In this document: piece by piece, positions 1 through 9,388 of the stretch
Position numbering within the stretch: the first letter of the stretch is position 1
Layout: each line of letters starts with the position of its first letter
From: Oligoflexia bacterium
Lineage (GTDB): Bacteria > Bdellovibrionota > UBA1018
DNA length: 64,000 bases
Reading direction: 5' to 3'
NCBI GenBank assembly: GCA_903895855.1
Contig: CAITVN010000121.1
Coordinates: 1-64,000, forward strand
The notes under the pieces: model-generated
What the model was told of the DNA's origin: nothing
Seen by the model: the letters and a program-made list of their open reading frames with translations, nothing else
Database searches by the model: none
Translations under genes and position numbers: made by a program

Positions 1-71
1 GGGCCAGAGCCGATCGAAATTATACGATTATTCACTTGTAAACCCATTGCCCCGGTGCTATTTGACGAAAT

Positions 72-647
72 ATGCGAATTAAAGCTCAGTCACTGTTGCC
101 TGGATTCAATTCAAAGACTGTCGACATTTCTCATGGCGGCGATCACACCAAGAGCAAACGAAAAACGCGTAGGCCGATTGACCCCAAGCAAGCGCTTCAC
201 GTGGTTTTGCGCTCATCGATGGCGCGCGGTTTGAACTCGATGCTGCACCCCAAGCATTGTGATCACATTTATCATTTTACCAATGATCTCGCTAAGCGCT
301 ATGGTGTGCGGCTTTATCGCTACGCAAACGTAGGCAACCACATTCACCTTTTGATCAAAGTTCCATCACGAATGATTTGGCAGAGGTTCTTGCGAGAAAT
401 CTCAGGTGGAATCGCTATTATCGTTACGGGCGCTAAGAAAGGCGCCTCATTAGTGAAGAACGATACCGGGCGTAGTTTTTGGGATCATCTAGCTTTTACA
501 CGAATTGTACACTTCGGTCGGGATTTTCGAGGCATGGGTCGGTACCTTATTAAAAATTTATTCGAAGCTGCGGGCGTTCCTATGAAAGCACTTCTAGCCC
601 AAGGCTACCGAATCCTAGCAACCGAACCAGACGGCGCTCCACCTTAA
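72..647 (+). CDS. REP-associated tyrosine transposase (Y1/HUH, IS200-like family)
   Basis: A 191-residue protein with the single-strand DNA transposase signature. The HUH metal-binding motif reads NHIHLL (His90 and His92), and a candidate nucleophilic Tyr158 lies in GRYLIKN, the usual spacing for Y1 transposases. Family knowledge: RAYT proteins are single-copy housekeeping-like relatives of IS200/IS605 transposases that nick and join REP palindromes. I see no flanking IS ends or partner TnpB, which favours a RAYT over a classical IS. No convincing ribosome binding site precedes the ATG. The window also carries several palindromic repeats (19.5, 21.4, 47.8 and 48.0 kb) that could be its substrates, but none lies next to this gene, so that link is inference. 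Confidence 0.82.
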   Translation: MRIKAQSLLPGFNSKTVDISHGGDHTKSKRKTRRPIDPKQALHVVLRSSMARGLNSMLHPKHCDHIYHFTNDLAKRYGVRLYRYANVGNHIHLLIKVPSRMIWQRFLREISGGIAIIVTGAKKGASLVKNDTGRSFWDHLAFTRIVHFGRDFRGMGRYLIKNLFEAAGVPMKALLAQGYRILATEPDGAPP

Positions 648-730
648 TTAAAGAGCAGGCACCCAGTCCACGCCAACCGCCGCAAGTTATTGGGCAATTA
701 CCAAAGGAGACGATCAATATCTTTCAATTA

Positions 731-907
731 GTGCATACACGGTATAGAGGTAAGCAGTTTCTTGTGAGGATCCAAGAGCTTTTCAAATTTGTCGATACAA
801 AATCGCTTGCGATCACATTTTACGATCAGGACGCACCGACTGGTTCTGGATTTTGGCACTCTGTAGTCGGCCCGGAAAAACCTCGTTTTTGTAAAATTAT
901 GGAGTAA
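731..907 (+). other. Unassigned open frame between transposase and alpha-2-macroglobulin
   Basis: One frame stays open from inside the 3' end of the transposase to a TAA at 905-907. Its later part (from a GTG at 731) reads like protein, with stretches such as QFLVRIQELFKFVDTK. An AAGGAG-like site at 704-709 is too far from that GTG. I recognise no family. It may be a small gene, a degraded 3' extension of the transposase, or chance. The rest of 648-1084 holds only a hairpin terminator at 942-975. Confidence 0.2.
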
Positions 908-941
908 GAAAACTGGGCCAACATGTTGCGCTTATTGCGGC

Positions 942-975
942 AGAGTTGGATTGAGCTCAACTCTCCCATTTTTTC
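942..975 (+). terminator. Rho-independent terminator
   Basis: AGAGTTG at 942-948 pairs perfectly with CAACTCT at 958-964 over a 9-nt loop, and a run of six T follows at 969-974. It would end transcription from the transposase side before the alpha-2-macroglobulin gene. Confidence 0.55.
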
Positions 976-1084
976 ACCTCTGACTCATGTCGACTGAGAA
1001 TGATCATTGAAATTCACGTGCGCCTCTGGTTCACTGCAGTAAATTTCGATTAATTGGCTTTTTTGGCAAAAAAGGAACCTCGCG

Positions 1085-4000
1085 ATGCGCACCCTCTATA
1101 CAGTTTTTCTCGCTTCATCTGCTTTAGCTGTAACCTTAGCGACCTACTCATCGAACTTGCTGAATTCATCAGCCTGGGGGGGTTCGGGTTTTGAAATCAT
1201 GAGTGTATCACCTGAAGGTACGGTGAAAGATGTCAGGCAGGTCAGAGTTTCATTTTCGACCGACATGGTGAAATTTGGAGATCCGAGATCGACAGTAGAT
1301 CCGTTACAGGTGAAGTGTACGGGCCTGGGTGAAATTGGCGGAAAAAGCCGTTGGGCAGATACCAAGAATTGGATCTACGATTTTGATAAAGACCTCATTG
1401 CTGGAGTTCGCTGTCAGTTAGTGGTGAGACCTGATCTGAAATCAGTTTCGGGCGAGTCGCTTAAAGGCAATTCTCTTTATGAGTTTAGCACCGGAGGGCC
1501 AAACGTTCGTAGCACCCAACCTTGGGAGGGCAGTCAAATTGTCGAAGATCAGATTTTTGTTTTGCGCCTCGATTCTGGGGTTGATGCCAAATCAGTGCTT
1601 CAAAACGCCTACTTTTCGGTCAGTGGCATTCAAGAAAAAATTTCACTCAAAGTAATCGATGAAGATCCGCGCGATCAGTTTAGTAAGAAAGAAGTCAATA
1701 AACTCAAAATTTTTGCACACAAGTTCGCGTTTGTGAATCGCATGGGTAAGACCAAGGGTTTGCGCTTTGAATTGTTGGTGCAACCGACAAGACCGTTTCC
1801 ACCCGATAGTGATGTGACCCTAGTTTGGGGCAAGGGTGTTGCTTCACAAGGGGGCGTACCCACCGAAAATTCTCAGACTTTGAATTATAAGGTTCGAAAA
1901 GAATTTACTGCCGAATTTAACTGCGAACGAGAGAACGTGAATTCGCCCTGCATTCCGATCTCATCTCTGAATCTCAATTTGAGTTCTCAGGTTTCTTGGA
2001 AACAATTAAGAGAAATCAAACTCAAAGCAAAGTCGGGGGCAACTTTTAGCCCAGTTGAGCCCGAGGATTCGAAGAAAGACCCCGACTTCGCCACCAGCTG
2101 GGTTCAATTTAAGGCGCCCCTTCCTGAAAAAACTGAATTTCAAATCATCTTGCCAGCCAATCTAAAAGACGATGCCGATCGCATTCTGTCTAATCAAAAT
2201 CGGTTTCCGCTCACAGTGGCGACCGGCGATTTTCCGCCGCTCATTAAATTTCCGGGGCAATTCGGAGTCATTGAGCTCAAGCCTGAAGCGGTTTTGCCAG
2301 TTACAGTTCGCAATGTAGAGGCGAAATTGAAGATGACCTTCGATCGTTTTCAAGGAAAATCACTGCGCTTAACTGGCAACGATTTTGCAAAGGTAGTCGA
2401 GTGGATCAGGCGAGTCGAATCTCAAGAGCGAGACGAATCAGTATTCGATGGGCAGCCAGCAAAAGCACTGAGCCATCTAGAAATTCCTAAACCCAACGGT
2501 GAAAGGGCGTTCGAAGTGATGGGTATTCCGATCAAGAAACCTGGACTGTACATCACTGAGTTTGAAAGCAAGAAATTAGGTACGGCCCTATTAGGAACCG
2601 AACGCTCAATGTTTGTCTCGAATTCAGCGTTAGTGACCAATCTGGCAGTGCATGTGAAGCGAGCGAACGACTCATCAGTGGTTTGGGTCACTTCACTTGA
2701 TACGGGGAAGCCCGTTGAAGGAGCCGATGTTTCACTCAAAGATTGCAATGGCACTTCATTAGGCAATGCAAAAACCGGTTCAAACGGTATTGCTCTCATT
2801 GAAAGAGACAAGTCAAACAGTGGCCCCGCCAGTTGCCGTGAAAAGAAAGGCGAGCGCAGCCATTACAGTCAGTATAATGGTGGACTCTTTGCCATTGCTG
2901 AAAAAGACGGCGACTTTTCATTTGCACATTCTAGCTGGACCCGAGGCATCGAGAGCTACCGATTTAATTTGCCAGGTGGTTATGAGTTGAAACGAGTCTA
3001 TTCGCACACGGTGTTTGATCGAACGCTCTTTCGTGCGGGTGAAGTCGTTCACATGAAACACTTTATTCGTCAGCACACCAAAAAAGGTGTTGAAGCGATT
3101 GCCCAAGATGACGACAAGCCCACCGACGTCGAAATTCATCACTATGATAGCGATGAAAAATTTTCAGTGCCGATTCGCTGGCGAGAAAACGGGGTAGCTG
3201 AATCGACATGGACGATTCCAAAAGAAGCGAAATTGGGTACTTATTCGATGCGTTTGAAAGCAGGCAACGAAACGTATTCAGCCGGAGAAGTGCGCGTTGA
3301 GCAATACCGAGTGCCTCTCATGAAAGGTCGAATCAAGCCGCTCAACACGGGCGATTTGATGGCCGAGAAAGAAGTGCCGGTTGAACTTTCGGTTGAGTAC
3401 CTTTCTGGTGGTGTGGCCTCAAACCTGCCTGTTCAGTTAAGGTATCAAACGTCTGTGAGCTCAGGAATTGAATTTCCTGACTACGAGGGCCTTACCTTTG
3501 GGCAAGGTAAAGTGCCTGATCCTGCTAACGGTGAATCAAGCGAAAACCTGTTAGCCGAAGAATCGGGGCCATTTAATGAAGAGATCGACCTCGATGAGCC
3601 GACTCCCCATTCTGAATCTGGGCCGAGCGTTGCGGGTAAGGCAAAACGAATTAATCTAGTGCTCGGAAAACAAGGGTCTGTTCAGGCGATCGTACCGCTT
3701 GAAAAACTGAAAGCTGATCGCGTGCGAAAACTTTCAGTTGAGATGGATTACAAAGACCCGAACGGTGAGATTCAAACGACTGGTAGATCACTTAAGGTTT
3801 ATCCGGCTAGTCGCTTGGTAGCCGTTAAACCCGAGGGCTGGTACGGAACCAAGAAGTCACTCAAATTTCAGGTTGTCGTCGCAGATCTCAAGGGTAAGGC
3901 CGTGCAAAGCGCTCCGGTCGAAGTTGAGATCATTGAACGAGTTTCTTATTCGCACCGAAAAAGACTTGTTGGCGGGTTGTATGCCTACGATACTAAAAAT

Positions 4001-6961
4001 GAGTTAAAACGGCGTGGAAGTGCGTGCAAGGGCAAAACTGATGACAAAGGTTTACTGACTTGTGACATTGAGCCTCCTGTGGCCGGAAATATTTTGCTTG
4101 AAGCAAAGACTGTCGATGAGGGCGGTCGCAGTTCATTTTCATATGGCTCAGCTTGGATTGTCGATTCTGATGAGTGGTGGTTTGCGCAAGACAACTCTGA
4201 GCGCATTGATGTGTTGCCAGAAAAAAAGCACTACGAAGTGGGTGAGACAGCAAAATTTCAGGTGAGAATGCCCTTTCGAGAAGCAACCGCATTGGTGAGT
4301 GTAGAGCGCGAAGGGGTACTTGATGCGTGGGTGGTTCCGGTTTCAGGAACCAAACCAGTCGTCGAAGTACCGATCAAAGAAAACTACGCGCCTAACGCTT
4401 TCATTTCGGTGATGGTCGTGCGTGGTCGGGTCGGTGAGCCGCAACCCACTGCCTTGGTTGATTTGGGTAAACCTGCTTATAAATTAGGAATCTCTGAAAT
4501 TTTTGTCGGTTGGAAACCGCATGAACTCAAAGTTAAGGTTGAAAGCGCCAAGCCCGTTTTTCAAGTTCGTGAAACTGGAAAATTCAAAATTAAAGTCGTG
4601 AGTGCTGACGGCAAACCGTTAGCAAAAAATAGCGAGGTGGCGATTGCGGTCGTCGATGAGGGCCTATTACAGCTAAAGAATAATGAAAGCTGGGACCTCT
4701 TAGAGGCGATGATGGCTAGGCGGGGGTATGAGGTTGAAACCTTTACCGCTCAATCTGAAGTCATTGGTAAGCGACACTTTGGCTTGAAGGCTCAACCCAT
4801 CGGGGGTGACGGAGGCAAAGCTCCGGCGAGGCAAATCTTTGATAGCCTTTTGTATTGGAACGCGAAAGTAAAACTCGATGCGAATGGCGAAGCTGAGGTT
4901 CAAGTAAAAATGAACGACTCAGTGACTGGGTTCAAGGTTGCCGCTGTTGCTCATTCTGGAGATTCTCGCTTTGGAACAGGCTACCTGAGCTTTCAAACAA
5001 CTCAAGATCTCGTGGTTCTGTCAGGAATTCCGCCCCTTGCCCGCGAAGGCGATCAACTTGATTTGCAGTTGACTGTAAAAAATTCGACAAAGAGTCTCAT
5101 GAAGGTGTCTTTAATCGCCTCTGCCTCTGTGGTCGGTGGCAAGACCGGTATTTCAAAATTTGAACCACCGGTTTTTGAAATTCAGCCGATGGAATCTAAA
5201 CAGCTCAAGTGGCCAGTCGTGATTCCTTTTGATGTGGGTCATGCGGTCGCCGGGGTTGGCGGCGAACTGAGGTATGAAATTTCAGCAAAAGATGCCGAAA
5301 ATGCAAAAAATACCGATCGATTGGTGATCAAGCAAAAAGTCATCGAAGCAGTGCCTGTTCGGGTTTTGCAGGCAACCCTCTCGCAGTTAGATCCGAGTCT
5401 TAAAGAGCCTTTTCAAATGCCTATTGAAAAACCGAAGGATGCTATCTCAGGTAGGGGCGGCGTGAAGTTGTTACTTGACTCATCGCTGCTGTCTAATCTC
5501 GAGGGCGTTAAAGATTACATGGGCTGGTACCCGTACAATTGCGTTGAACAACAAATTTCTCGGGCGATTTCGACACGAAATGTGGCTCAGTTTCAAAAAG
5601 TGATTGCCGAGCTACCGGCCTATTTAGATTCAGACGGTTTGGTCAAATATTTTCAATCGTCGTGGTTACATGGCTCAGACATTCTCAGTGCTTACTTAGT
5701 TGCGGTTACTCATGAATCTGGGTGGGAAATTCCACGAATGACCCGAGAAAGAATTCTCGATGGTCTTGAAAATTTCGTGAATGGCAAAGTGGTGAGAGTG
5801 AGCGACCTAGCCACTGCCGATCTGACGATTCGAAAGATCGCTGCGCTCGAGGCCCTCTCTCGTTACGGAAGAGCTCAGTGGAAAATGGTCGGTTCTCTCG
5901 ATATTAAGCCAAATTTGTGGTCAACTTCGGCTCTGATTGATTGGAGTAGTTTTCTATTGAAAGTGGGCAGCGGCGGTGATGAGGCATTGAAATACCGCGA
6001 AGAGGCGAATCGAATATTGGCGTCTCGTTTGAATTTTCAAGGCACCGTGATGTCGTTTTCAACTGAGAATACTGATCAGCTTTGGTGGATGATGGTTTCG
6101 CCAAGTGTGAATGCGAATCGGTTCTTAATTCTCGCAATGGGTGATTCTGACAACAAGCTTTGGAAAACCGATTTGGGTCGAATCGCCAGAGGCGCTTTGT
6201 CGCGCCATAAACGGGGACACTGGGATACCACTACGGCGAACACTTGGGGTGTGATCGCTTTTGAGAAATTCAAAGAGGCCTTTGAAAAAGATCAGGTCAC
6301 CGGAAAAACTTCGGCGTCACTTGTGGGGTCTGGTGAAAAATCAGTAGACTGGAAGCCGGTGCCACTTATTTCACCCAACCGAGTGAAAGAATCGAATCAG
6401 AAAGTAATCGATTTTGCTTGGCCTGAGTCAGGTAGTTCGAGCGGAGTTCTTAAAGTCTCGCATGCGGGATCAGGTAAACCGTGGATCACGCTGCAATCAC
6501 TGGCTGCGGTACCCTTCAAAGAGCCGTTTACTTCAGGCTATCAGTTGAAGAAGACAATGAGCGCAGTTGAACAAAAAACTGCGGGCAAATGGTCAGTTGG
6601 CGACGTGGCTCGGGTACGCCTCGAGATGCAAGCTCAGACTGACATGTCTTGGGTGGTGGTCAATGACCCCGTGCCGGCCGGTACGACAATTTTGGGTAGT
6701 GGCCTAGGTGGTGATTCGGCAATTGCGACCCACGGTGAGAAACAAGAGGGTTGGGTCGAACCCGCGTTTCAAGAGCGTGCCTTTGATGGTTACCGCGCTT
6801 ATTATCAGTGGGTACCGAAAGGCAATTGGGTAACCGAGTACACGATTCGATTCAATCAAAGTGGAAAAATGAATTTACCCACCACACGAATCGAAGCGAT
6901 GTATTCACCTGAAATGTTCGGAGAATATCCAAACCTCGAGTTCACGGTATTCGGAGACTGA
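1085..6961 (+). CDS. Bacterial alpha-2-macroglobulin family protein with intact thioester motif
   Basis: A 1958-residue exported protein that begins with a hydrophobic signal sequence lacking a clear lipobox. It has the length and layout of bacterial alpha-2-macroglobulins: repeated MG-type beta domains through the first two thirds, then the thioester segment YPYNCVEQ, with the CxEQ motif at Cys1486-Gln1489, inside an alpha/alpha-toroid-like region, and a C-terminal beta domain. Family knowledge: these periplasmic proteins trap attacking proteases covalently through the Cys-Gln thioester and are usually encoded beside penicillin-binding protein 1C, which repairs the damaged wall. That partner follows here after 3 bp, so the two are probably co-transcribed. 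AAGGAACC a few bases before the ATG is a reasonable ribosome binding site. Confidence 0.93.
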   Translation: MRTLYTVFLASSALAVTLATYSSNLLNSSAWGGSGFEIMSVSPEGTVKDVRQVRVSFSTDMVKFGDPRSTVDPLQVKCTGLGEIGGKSRWADTKNWIYDFDKDLIAGVRCQLVVRPDLKSVSGESLKGNSLYEFSTGGPNVRSTQPWEGSQIVEDQIFVLRLDSGVDAKSVLQNAYFSVSGIQEKISLKVIDEDPRDQFSKKEVNKLKIFAHKFAFVNRMGKTKGLRFELLVQPTRPFPPDSDVTLVWGKGVASQGGVPTENSQTLNYKVRKEFTAEFNCERENVNSPCIPISSLNLNLSSQVSWKQLREIKLKAKSGATFSPVEPEDSKKDPDFATSWVQFKAPLPEKTEFQIILPANLKDDADRILSNQNRFPLTVATGDFPPLIKFPGQFGVIELKPEAVLPVTVRNVEAKLKMTFDRFQGKSLRLTGNDFAKVVEWIRRVESQERDESVFDGQPAKALSHLEIPKPNGERAFEVMGIPIKKPGLYITEFESKKLGTALLGTERSMFVSNSALVTNLAVHVKRANDSSVVWVTSLDTGKPVEGADVSLKDCNGTSLGNAKTGSNGIALIERDKSNSGPASCREKKGERSHYSQYNGGLFAIAEKDGDFSFAHSSWTRGIESYRFNLPGGYELKRVYSHTVFDRTLFRAGEVVHMKHFIRQHTKKGVEAIAQDDDKPTDVEIHHYDSDEKFSVPIRWRENGVAESTWTIPKEAKLGTYSMRLKAGNETYSAGEVRVEQYRVPLMKGRIKPLNTGDLMAEKEVPVELSVEYLSGGVASNLPVQLRYQTSVSSGIEFPDYEGLTFGQGKVPDPANGESSENLLAEESGPFNEEIDLDEPTPHSESGPSVAGKAKRINLVLGKQGSVQAIVPLEKLKADRVRKLSVEMDYKDPNGEIQTTGRSLKVYPASRLVAVKPEGWYGTKKSLKFQVVVADLKGKAVQSAPVEVEIIERVSYSHRKRLVGGLYAYDTKNELKRRGSACKGKTDDKGLLTCDIEPPVAGNILLEAKTVDEGGRSSFSYGSAWIVDSDEWWFAQDNSERIDVLPEKKHYEVGETAKFQVRMPFREATALVSVEREGVLDAWVVPVSGTKPVVEVPIKENYAPNAFISVMVVRGRVGEPQPTALVDLGKPAYKLGISEIFVGWKPHELKVKVESAKPVFQVRETGKFKIKVVSADGKPLAKNSEVAIAVVDEGLLQLKNNESWDLLEAMMARRGYEVETFTAQSEVIGKRHFGLKAQPIGGDGGKAPARQIFDSLLYWNAKVKLDANGEAEVQVKMNDSVTGFKVAAVAHSGDSRFGTGYLSFQTTQDLVVLSGIPPLAREGDQLDLQLTVKNSTKSLMKVSLIASASVVGGKTGISKFEPPVFEIQPMESKQLKWPVVIPFDVGHAVAGVGGELRYEISAKDAENAKNTDRLVIKQKVIEAVPVRVLQATLSQLDPSLKEPFQMPIEKPKDAISGRGGVKLLLDSSLLSNLEGVKDYMGWYPYNCVEQQISRAISTRNVAQFQKVIAELPAYLDSDGLVKYFQSSWLHGSDILSAYLVAVTHESGWEIPRMTRERILDGLENFVNGKVVRVSDLATADLTIRKIAALEALSRYGRAQWKMVGSLDIKPNLWSTSALIDWSSFLLKVGSGGDEALKYREEANRILASRLNFQGTVMSFSTENTDQLWWMMVSPSVNANRFLILAMGDSDNKLWKTDLGRIARGALSRHKRGHWDTTTANTWGVIAFEKFKEAFEKDQVTGKTSASLVGSGEKSVDWKPVPLISPNRVKESNQKVIDFAWPESGSSSGVLKVSHAGSGKPWITLQSLAAVPFKEPFTSGYQLKKTMSAVEQKTAGKWSVGDVARVRLEMQAQTDMSWVVVNDPVPAGTTILGSGLGGDSAIATHGEKQEGWVEPAFQERAFDGYRAYYQWVPKGNWVTEYTIRFNQSGKMNLPTTRIEAMYSPEMFGEYPNLEFTVFGD

Positions 6962-6964
6962 GCG

Positions 6965-9121
6965 GTGGTGAACGTTAGATTAGGCACTTTGCTGATGAGT
7001 GTGAGCATCGCGCTAGTTTCAACCGCCTGCTTGGGGGCAATTCCGAGCTTTACTGAAGTGAAGGGATCTTGGCGTTCGTCAGAAGCCAAGGTGCTTGATC
7101 GAAATGGCCTCTTAGTTTACCAGTTTCGTGGTGACAAGTCGGTACGGAAATTAGAATGGATGAACCTATCTGAAATTTCGTCACCGCTAAAAGAGGCGGT
7201 GATAGCCGGAGAAGATCAGCGATTCTATCAACACCAAGGGGTCGACTTGCTAGCGTTAGGGCGATCATTGATTTCGCTTACGAGCGGCAAGCGCGCGAGA
7301 GGTGCGAGCACGATTTCGATGCAGGTGGCTTCGCTATTGGTTGACGGTTTAAAGCCCAGAAAAAACCGTCGATCGTTTGCGCAAAAATTTGATCAGATTC
7401 GTGAGGCTAAAGAGCTTGAACAGTCATGGACGAAAGATCAAATTTTAGAGGTGTATTTGAACCTCGTTTATTTTCGGGGTGAACTACAAGGAGTCGGGGC
7501 AGCTTCTCAGGCGCTTTTTAGTAAAGAGCCGAGTGGGCTGGGTCGAGAAGAGGCCTTGGTATTGGCGTCGTTGATTCGTGCTCCAGGGGCTGATTTTTTG
7601 AAAGTAAAAGAACGGGCGTGTGCTCTATCTAGGCGGCTAGAGTGGGCAAGTTCGTGCGAAGAGGTTGGTCGATTTTTTTCATCAAAATCGATTAGTGTGG
7701 CAGGATTTCGTTCGTCTACGGGCGCAGTTCAATTGGCTAACGAGCTGGGGGCTAAGCACCTATCTCGCTTGCTGACCTTTGACAGTCAAACGGCGAAAAC
7801 CACCATTGAGTATTCTCTGCAAAAAAGAGTATTTGAAATTTTGCGTTCTGAAGTGCTTCGCAATCGAGAAAAAAATCTCAACGACATGAGTGCGATCGTA
7901 TTAGATAATCAGACGGGTCAGGTGCTCGCTTACGTGGGTGGGGTTGGGGCATTGGCTAGTGCGTCTGAAGTTGATGGTGTTCAGGCAAAGCGCCAAGCGG
8001 GATCGACTTTGAAACCGTTTATCTATGCGCGCGCGATTGAACGAAAATACCTCACGGCTGCCTCGAAACTGAGTGACTTGTCTCTGGATGTTTCTGTGGG
8101 TGAGTCGGTCTATCAACCGACTAACGCTGATCGCGAGTTTCATGGTGAGAGCATTGATTTGAGAAACGCATTGGCCTCATCGTTGAATCTTCCGGCGGTG
8201 AGGGTTTTACAGATGATCACGGTGCCAGGATTTGTGTCGCTTCTTGGGCGGCTCGGATTCACTGGACTTCAAGAACAAGAATATTATGGCCCTTCTCTCG
8301 CTCTAGGGGCTGCTGATGTTTCGCTCTTTGATTTGACGAATGCCTACCGAACGCTAGCAAATGGCGGAACTTGGTCAGCTCCAGTTTATCAGTTAGATCA
8401 AGTGGCACATTCGCAGTTGGGTCAAGCGACTAGCAGCAGGCGCCCTGCTCGAGTTTTCTCTAAAGAGTCAGTTTTCATTGTGAACGACATTCTTTCAGAT
8501 AGCATTGGTCGCGGTTTAACCTTTGGTTTAGATACTCCGATGAATTTGCCTTTTTGGAGCGCAGCAAAAACAGGAACCAGCAAAGACATGCGTGATAATT
8601 GGTGTGTCGGCTTTACCAGTCGATTTACCGTCGGAGTTTGGGCCGGAAACCTATCAGGTCAGGCTATGTGGAATGTGACCGGAGTGAGTGGAGCAGCGCC
8701 AGCATGGTCAGAAATTGTTCAGTCACTTCACCTGGCGCCGCAGTTTCGAGGTCGTGACCGCACTCCTGTATCTCCTGATAAGGTTGTCAAAAAATCAGGT
8801 GAGTGGTTTATCTCGGGCACTGAACCCAGTGAGGGCACCGAGGTTGCTCTTCGGCCAATGAAGATCACTTACCCTGCGAGTGGCATGATCATTGCCATTG
8901 ATCCTGATATCCCAGCGAAAAACCAGCGAGTGTTTTTTACTGCTAATGTTTCGCGCGCCGATAGATTTTGGCAAATTGACGGTGAGCAATTGGCCGCAGC
9001 GGTAAAGCCGGCACCCTGGCGGCCAAACCGGGTGGGTACTCACACATTGAAATTGGTCGATTCAATAAAGCAAACGATTGATGAAGTTCAATTCAGCGTT
9101 CGCGGGCAAGAACAGCGATGA
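6965..9121 (+). CDS. pbpC: Penicillin-binding protein 1C (bifunctional glycosyltransferase/transpeptidase)
   Basis: A 718-residue class A PBP with an N-terminal membrane anchor. The GT51 glycosyltransferase domain shows the catalytic motif EDQRFYQHQG (Glu83), GASTISMQ, and the helix ending ILEVYLN. The transpeptidase domain shows SxxK as STLK (Ser347, Lys350), SxN as SLN (Ser406) and KTG (Lys535). The last ~100 residues match the extra C-terminal beta domain of PBP1C rather than PBP1A. It starts with GTG at 6965, 3 bp after the upstream stop. It should polymerise and cross-link peptidoglycan and act with the alpha-2-macroglobulin as a wall-repair and defence pair. The 3' end directly abuts the stop of the opposing operon at 9122. 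Confidence 0.93.
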   Translation: MVNVRLGTLLMSVSIALVSTACLGAIPSFTEVKGSWRSSEAKVLDRNGLLVYQFRGDKSVRKLEWMNLSEISSPLKEAVIAGEDQRFYQHQGVDLLALGRSLISLTSGKRARGASTISMQVASLLVDGLKPRKNRRSFAQKFDQIREAKELEQSWTKDQILEVYLNLVYFRGELQGVGAASQALFSKEPSGLGREEALVLASLIRAPGADFLKVKERACALSRRLEWASSCEEVGRFFSSKSISVAGFRSSTGAVQLANELGAKHLSRLLTFDSQTAKTTIEYSLQKRVFEILRSEVLRNREKNLNDMSAIVLDNQTGQVLAYVGGVGALASASEVDGVQAKRQAGSTLKPFIYARAIERKYLTAASKLSDLSLDVSVGESVYQPTNADREFHGESIDLRNALASSLNLPAVRVLQMITVPGFVSLLGRLGFTGLQEQEYYGPSLALGAADVSLFDLTNAYRTLANGGTWSAPVYQLDQVAHSQLGQATSSRRPARVFSKESVFIVNDILSDSIGRGLTFGLDTPMNLPFWSAAKTGTSKDMRDNWCVGFTSRFTVGVWAGNLSGQAMWNVTGVSGAAPAWSEIVQSLHLAPQFRGRDRTPVSPDKVVKKSGEWFISGTEPSEGTEVALRPMKITYPASGMIIAIDPDIPAKNQRVFFTANVSRADRFWQIDGEQLAAAVKPAPWRPNRVGTHTLKLVDSIKQTIDEVQFSVRGQEQR

Positions 9122-9388
9122 CTACCGATTCCATTTGAGGCGATAAACCCAATGGTCATCTCGGGCCTCAAGGCCAATGAGCGTTGCCGCAAAATTCTGG
9201 CAAGCCTCATTGTCGGTGGTGAGTAGGTTAAGTTTCACTTGCGAGTGTTTTGCTAGGGGTGGGTTTTGGCGTCCTTTGACCCAAAATTCCCAACGCCCAT
9301 GAGGTAGTTCATGTAAGCTTCCTGACACTACGGCCTCAGACTGCATGGCGATTACATTTTCTTTATTGAATAGAGTGTCTGCGTTCAT
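9122..9388 (-). CDS. Hypothetical 88-residue protein, last gene of the Glt-like operon
   Basis: A small soluble protein without signal peptide or membrane segment. The sequence looks like a compact beta-rich domain (GRWEFWVKGRQNPPL, VKLNLLTTDNE), and I recognise no family. Its start overlaps the stop of the TPR gene by 4 bp (ATGA type), so it is translationally coupled as the fifth and last gene of this operon. Its stop lies directly against the stop of pbpC with no terminator between them. The position suggests an accessory role in the envelope complex encoded upstream. Confidence 0.6.
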   Translation of the reverse strand: MNADTLFNKENVIAMQSEAVVSGSLHELPHGRWEFWVKGRQNPPLAKHSQVKLNLLTTDNEACQNFAATLIGLEARDDHWVYRLKWNR

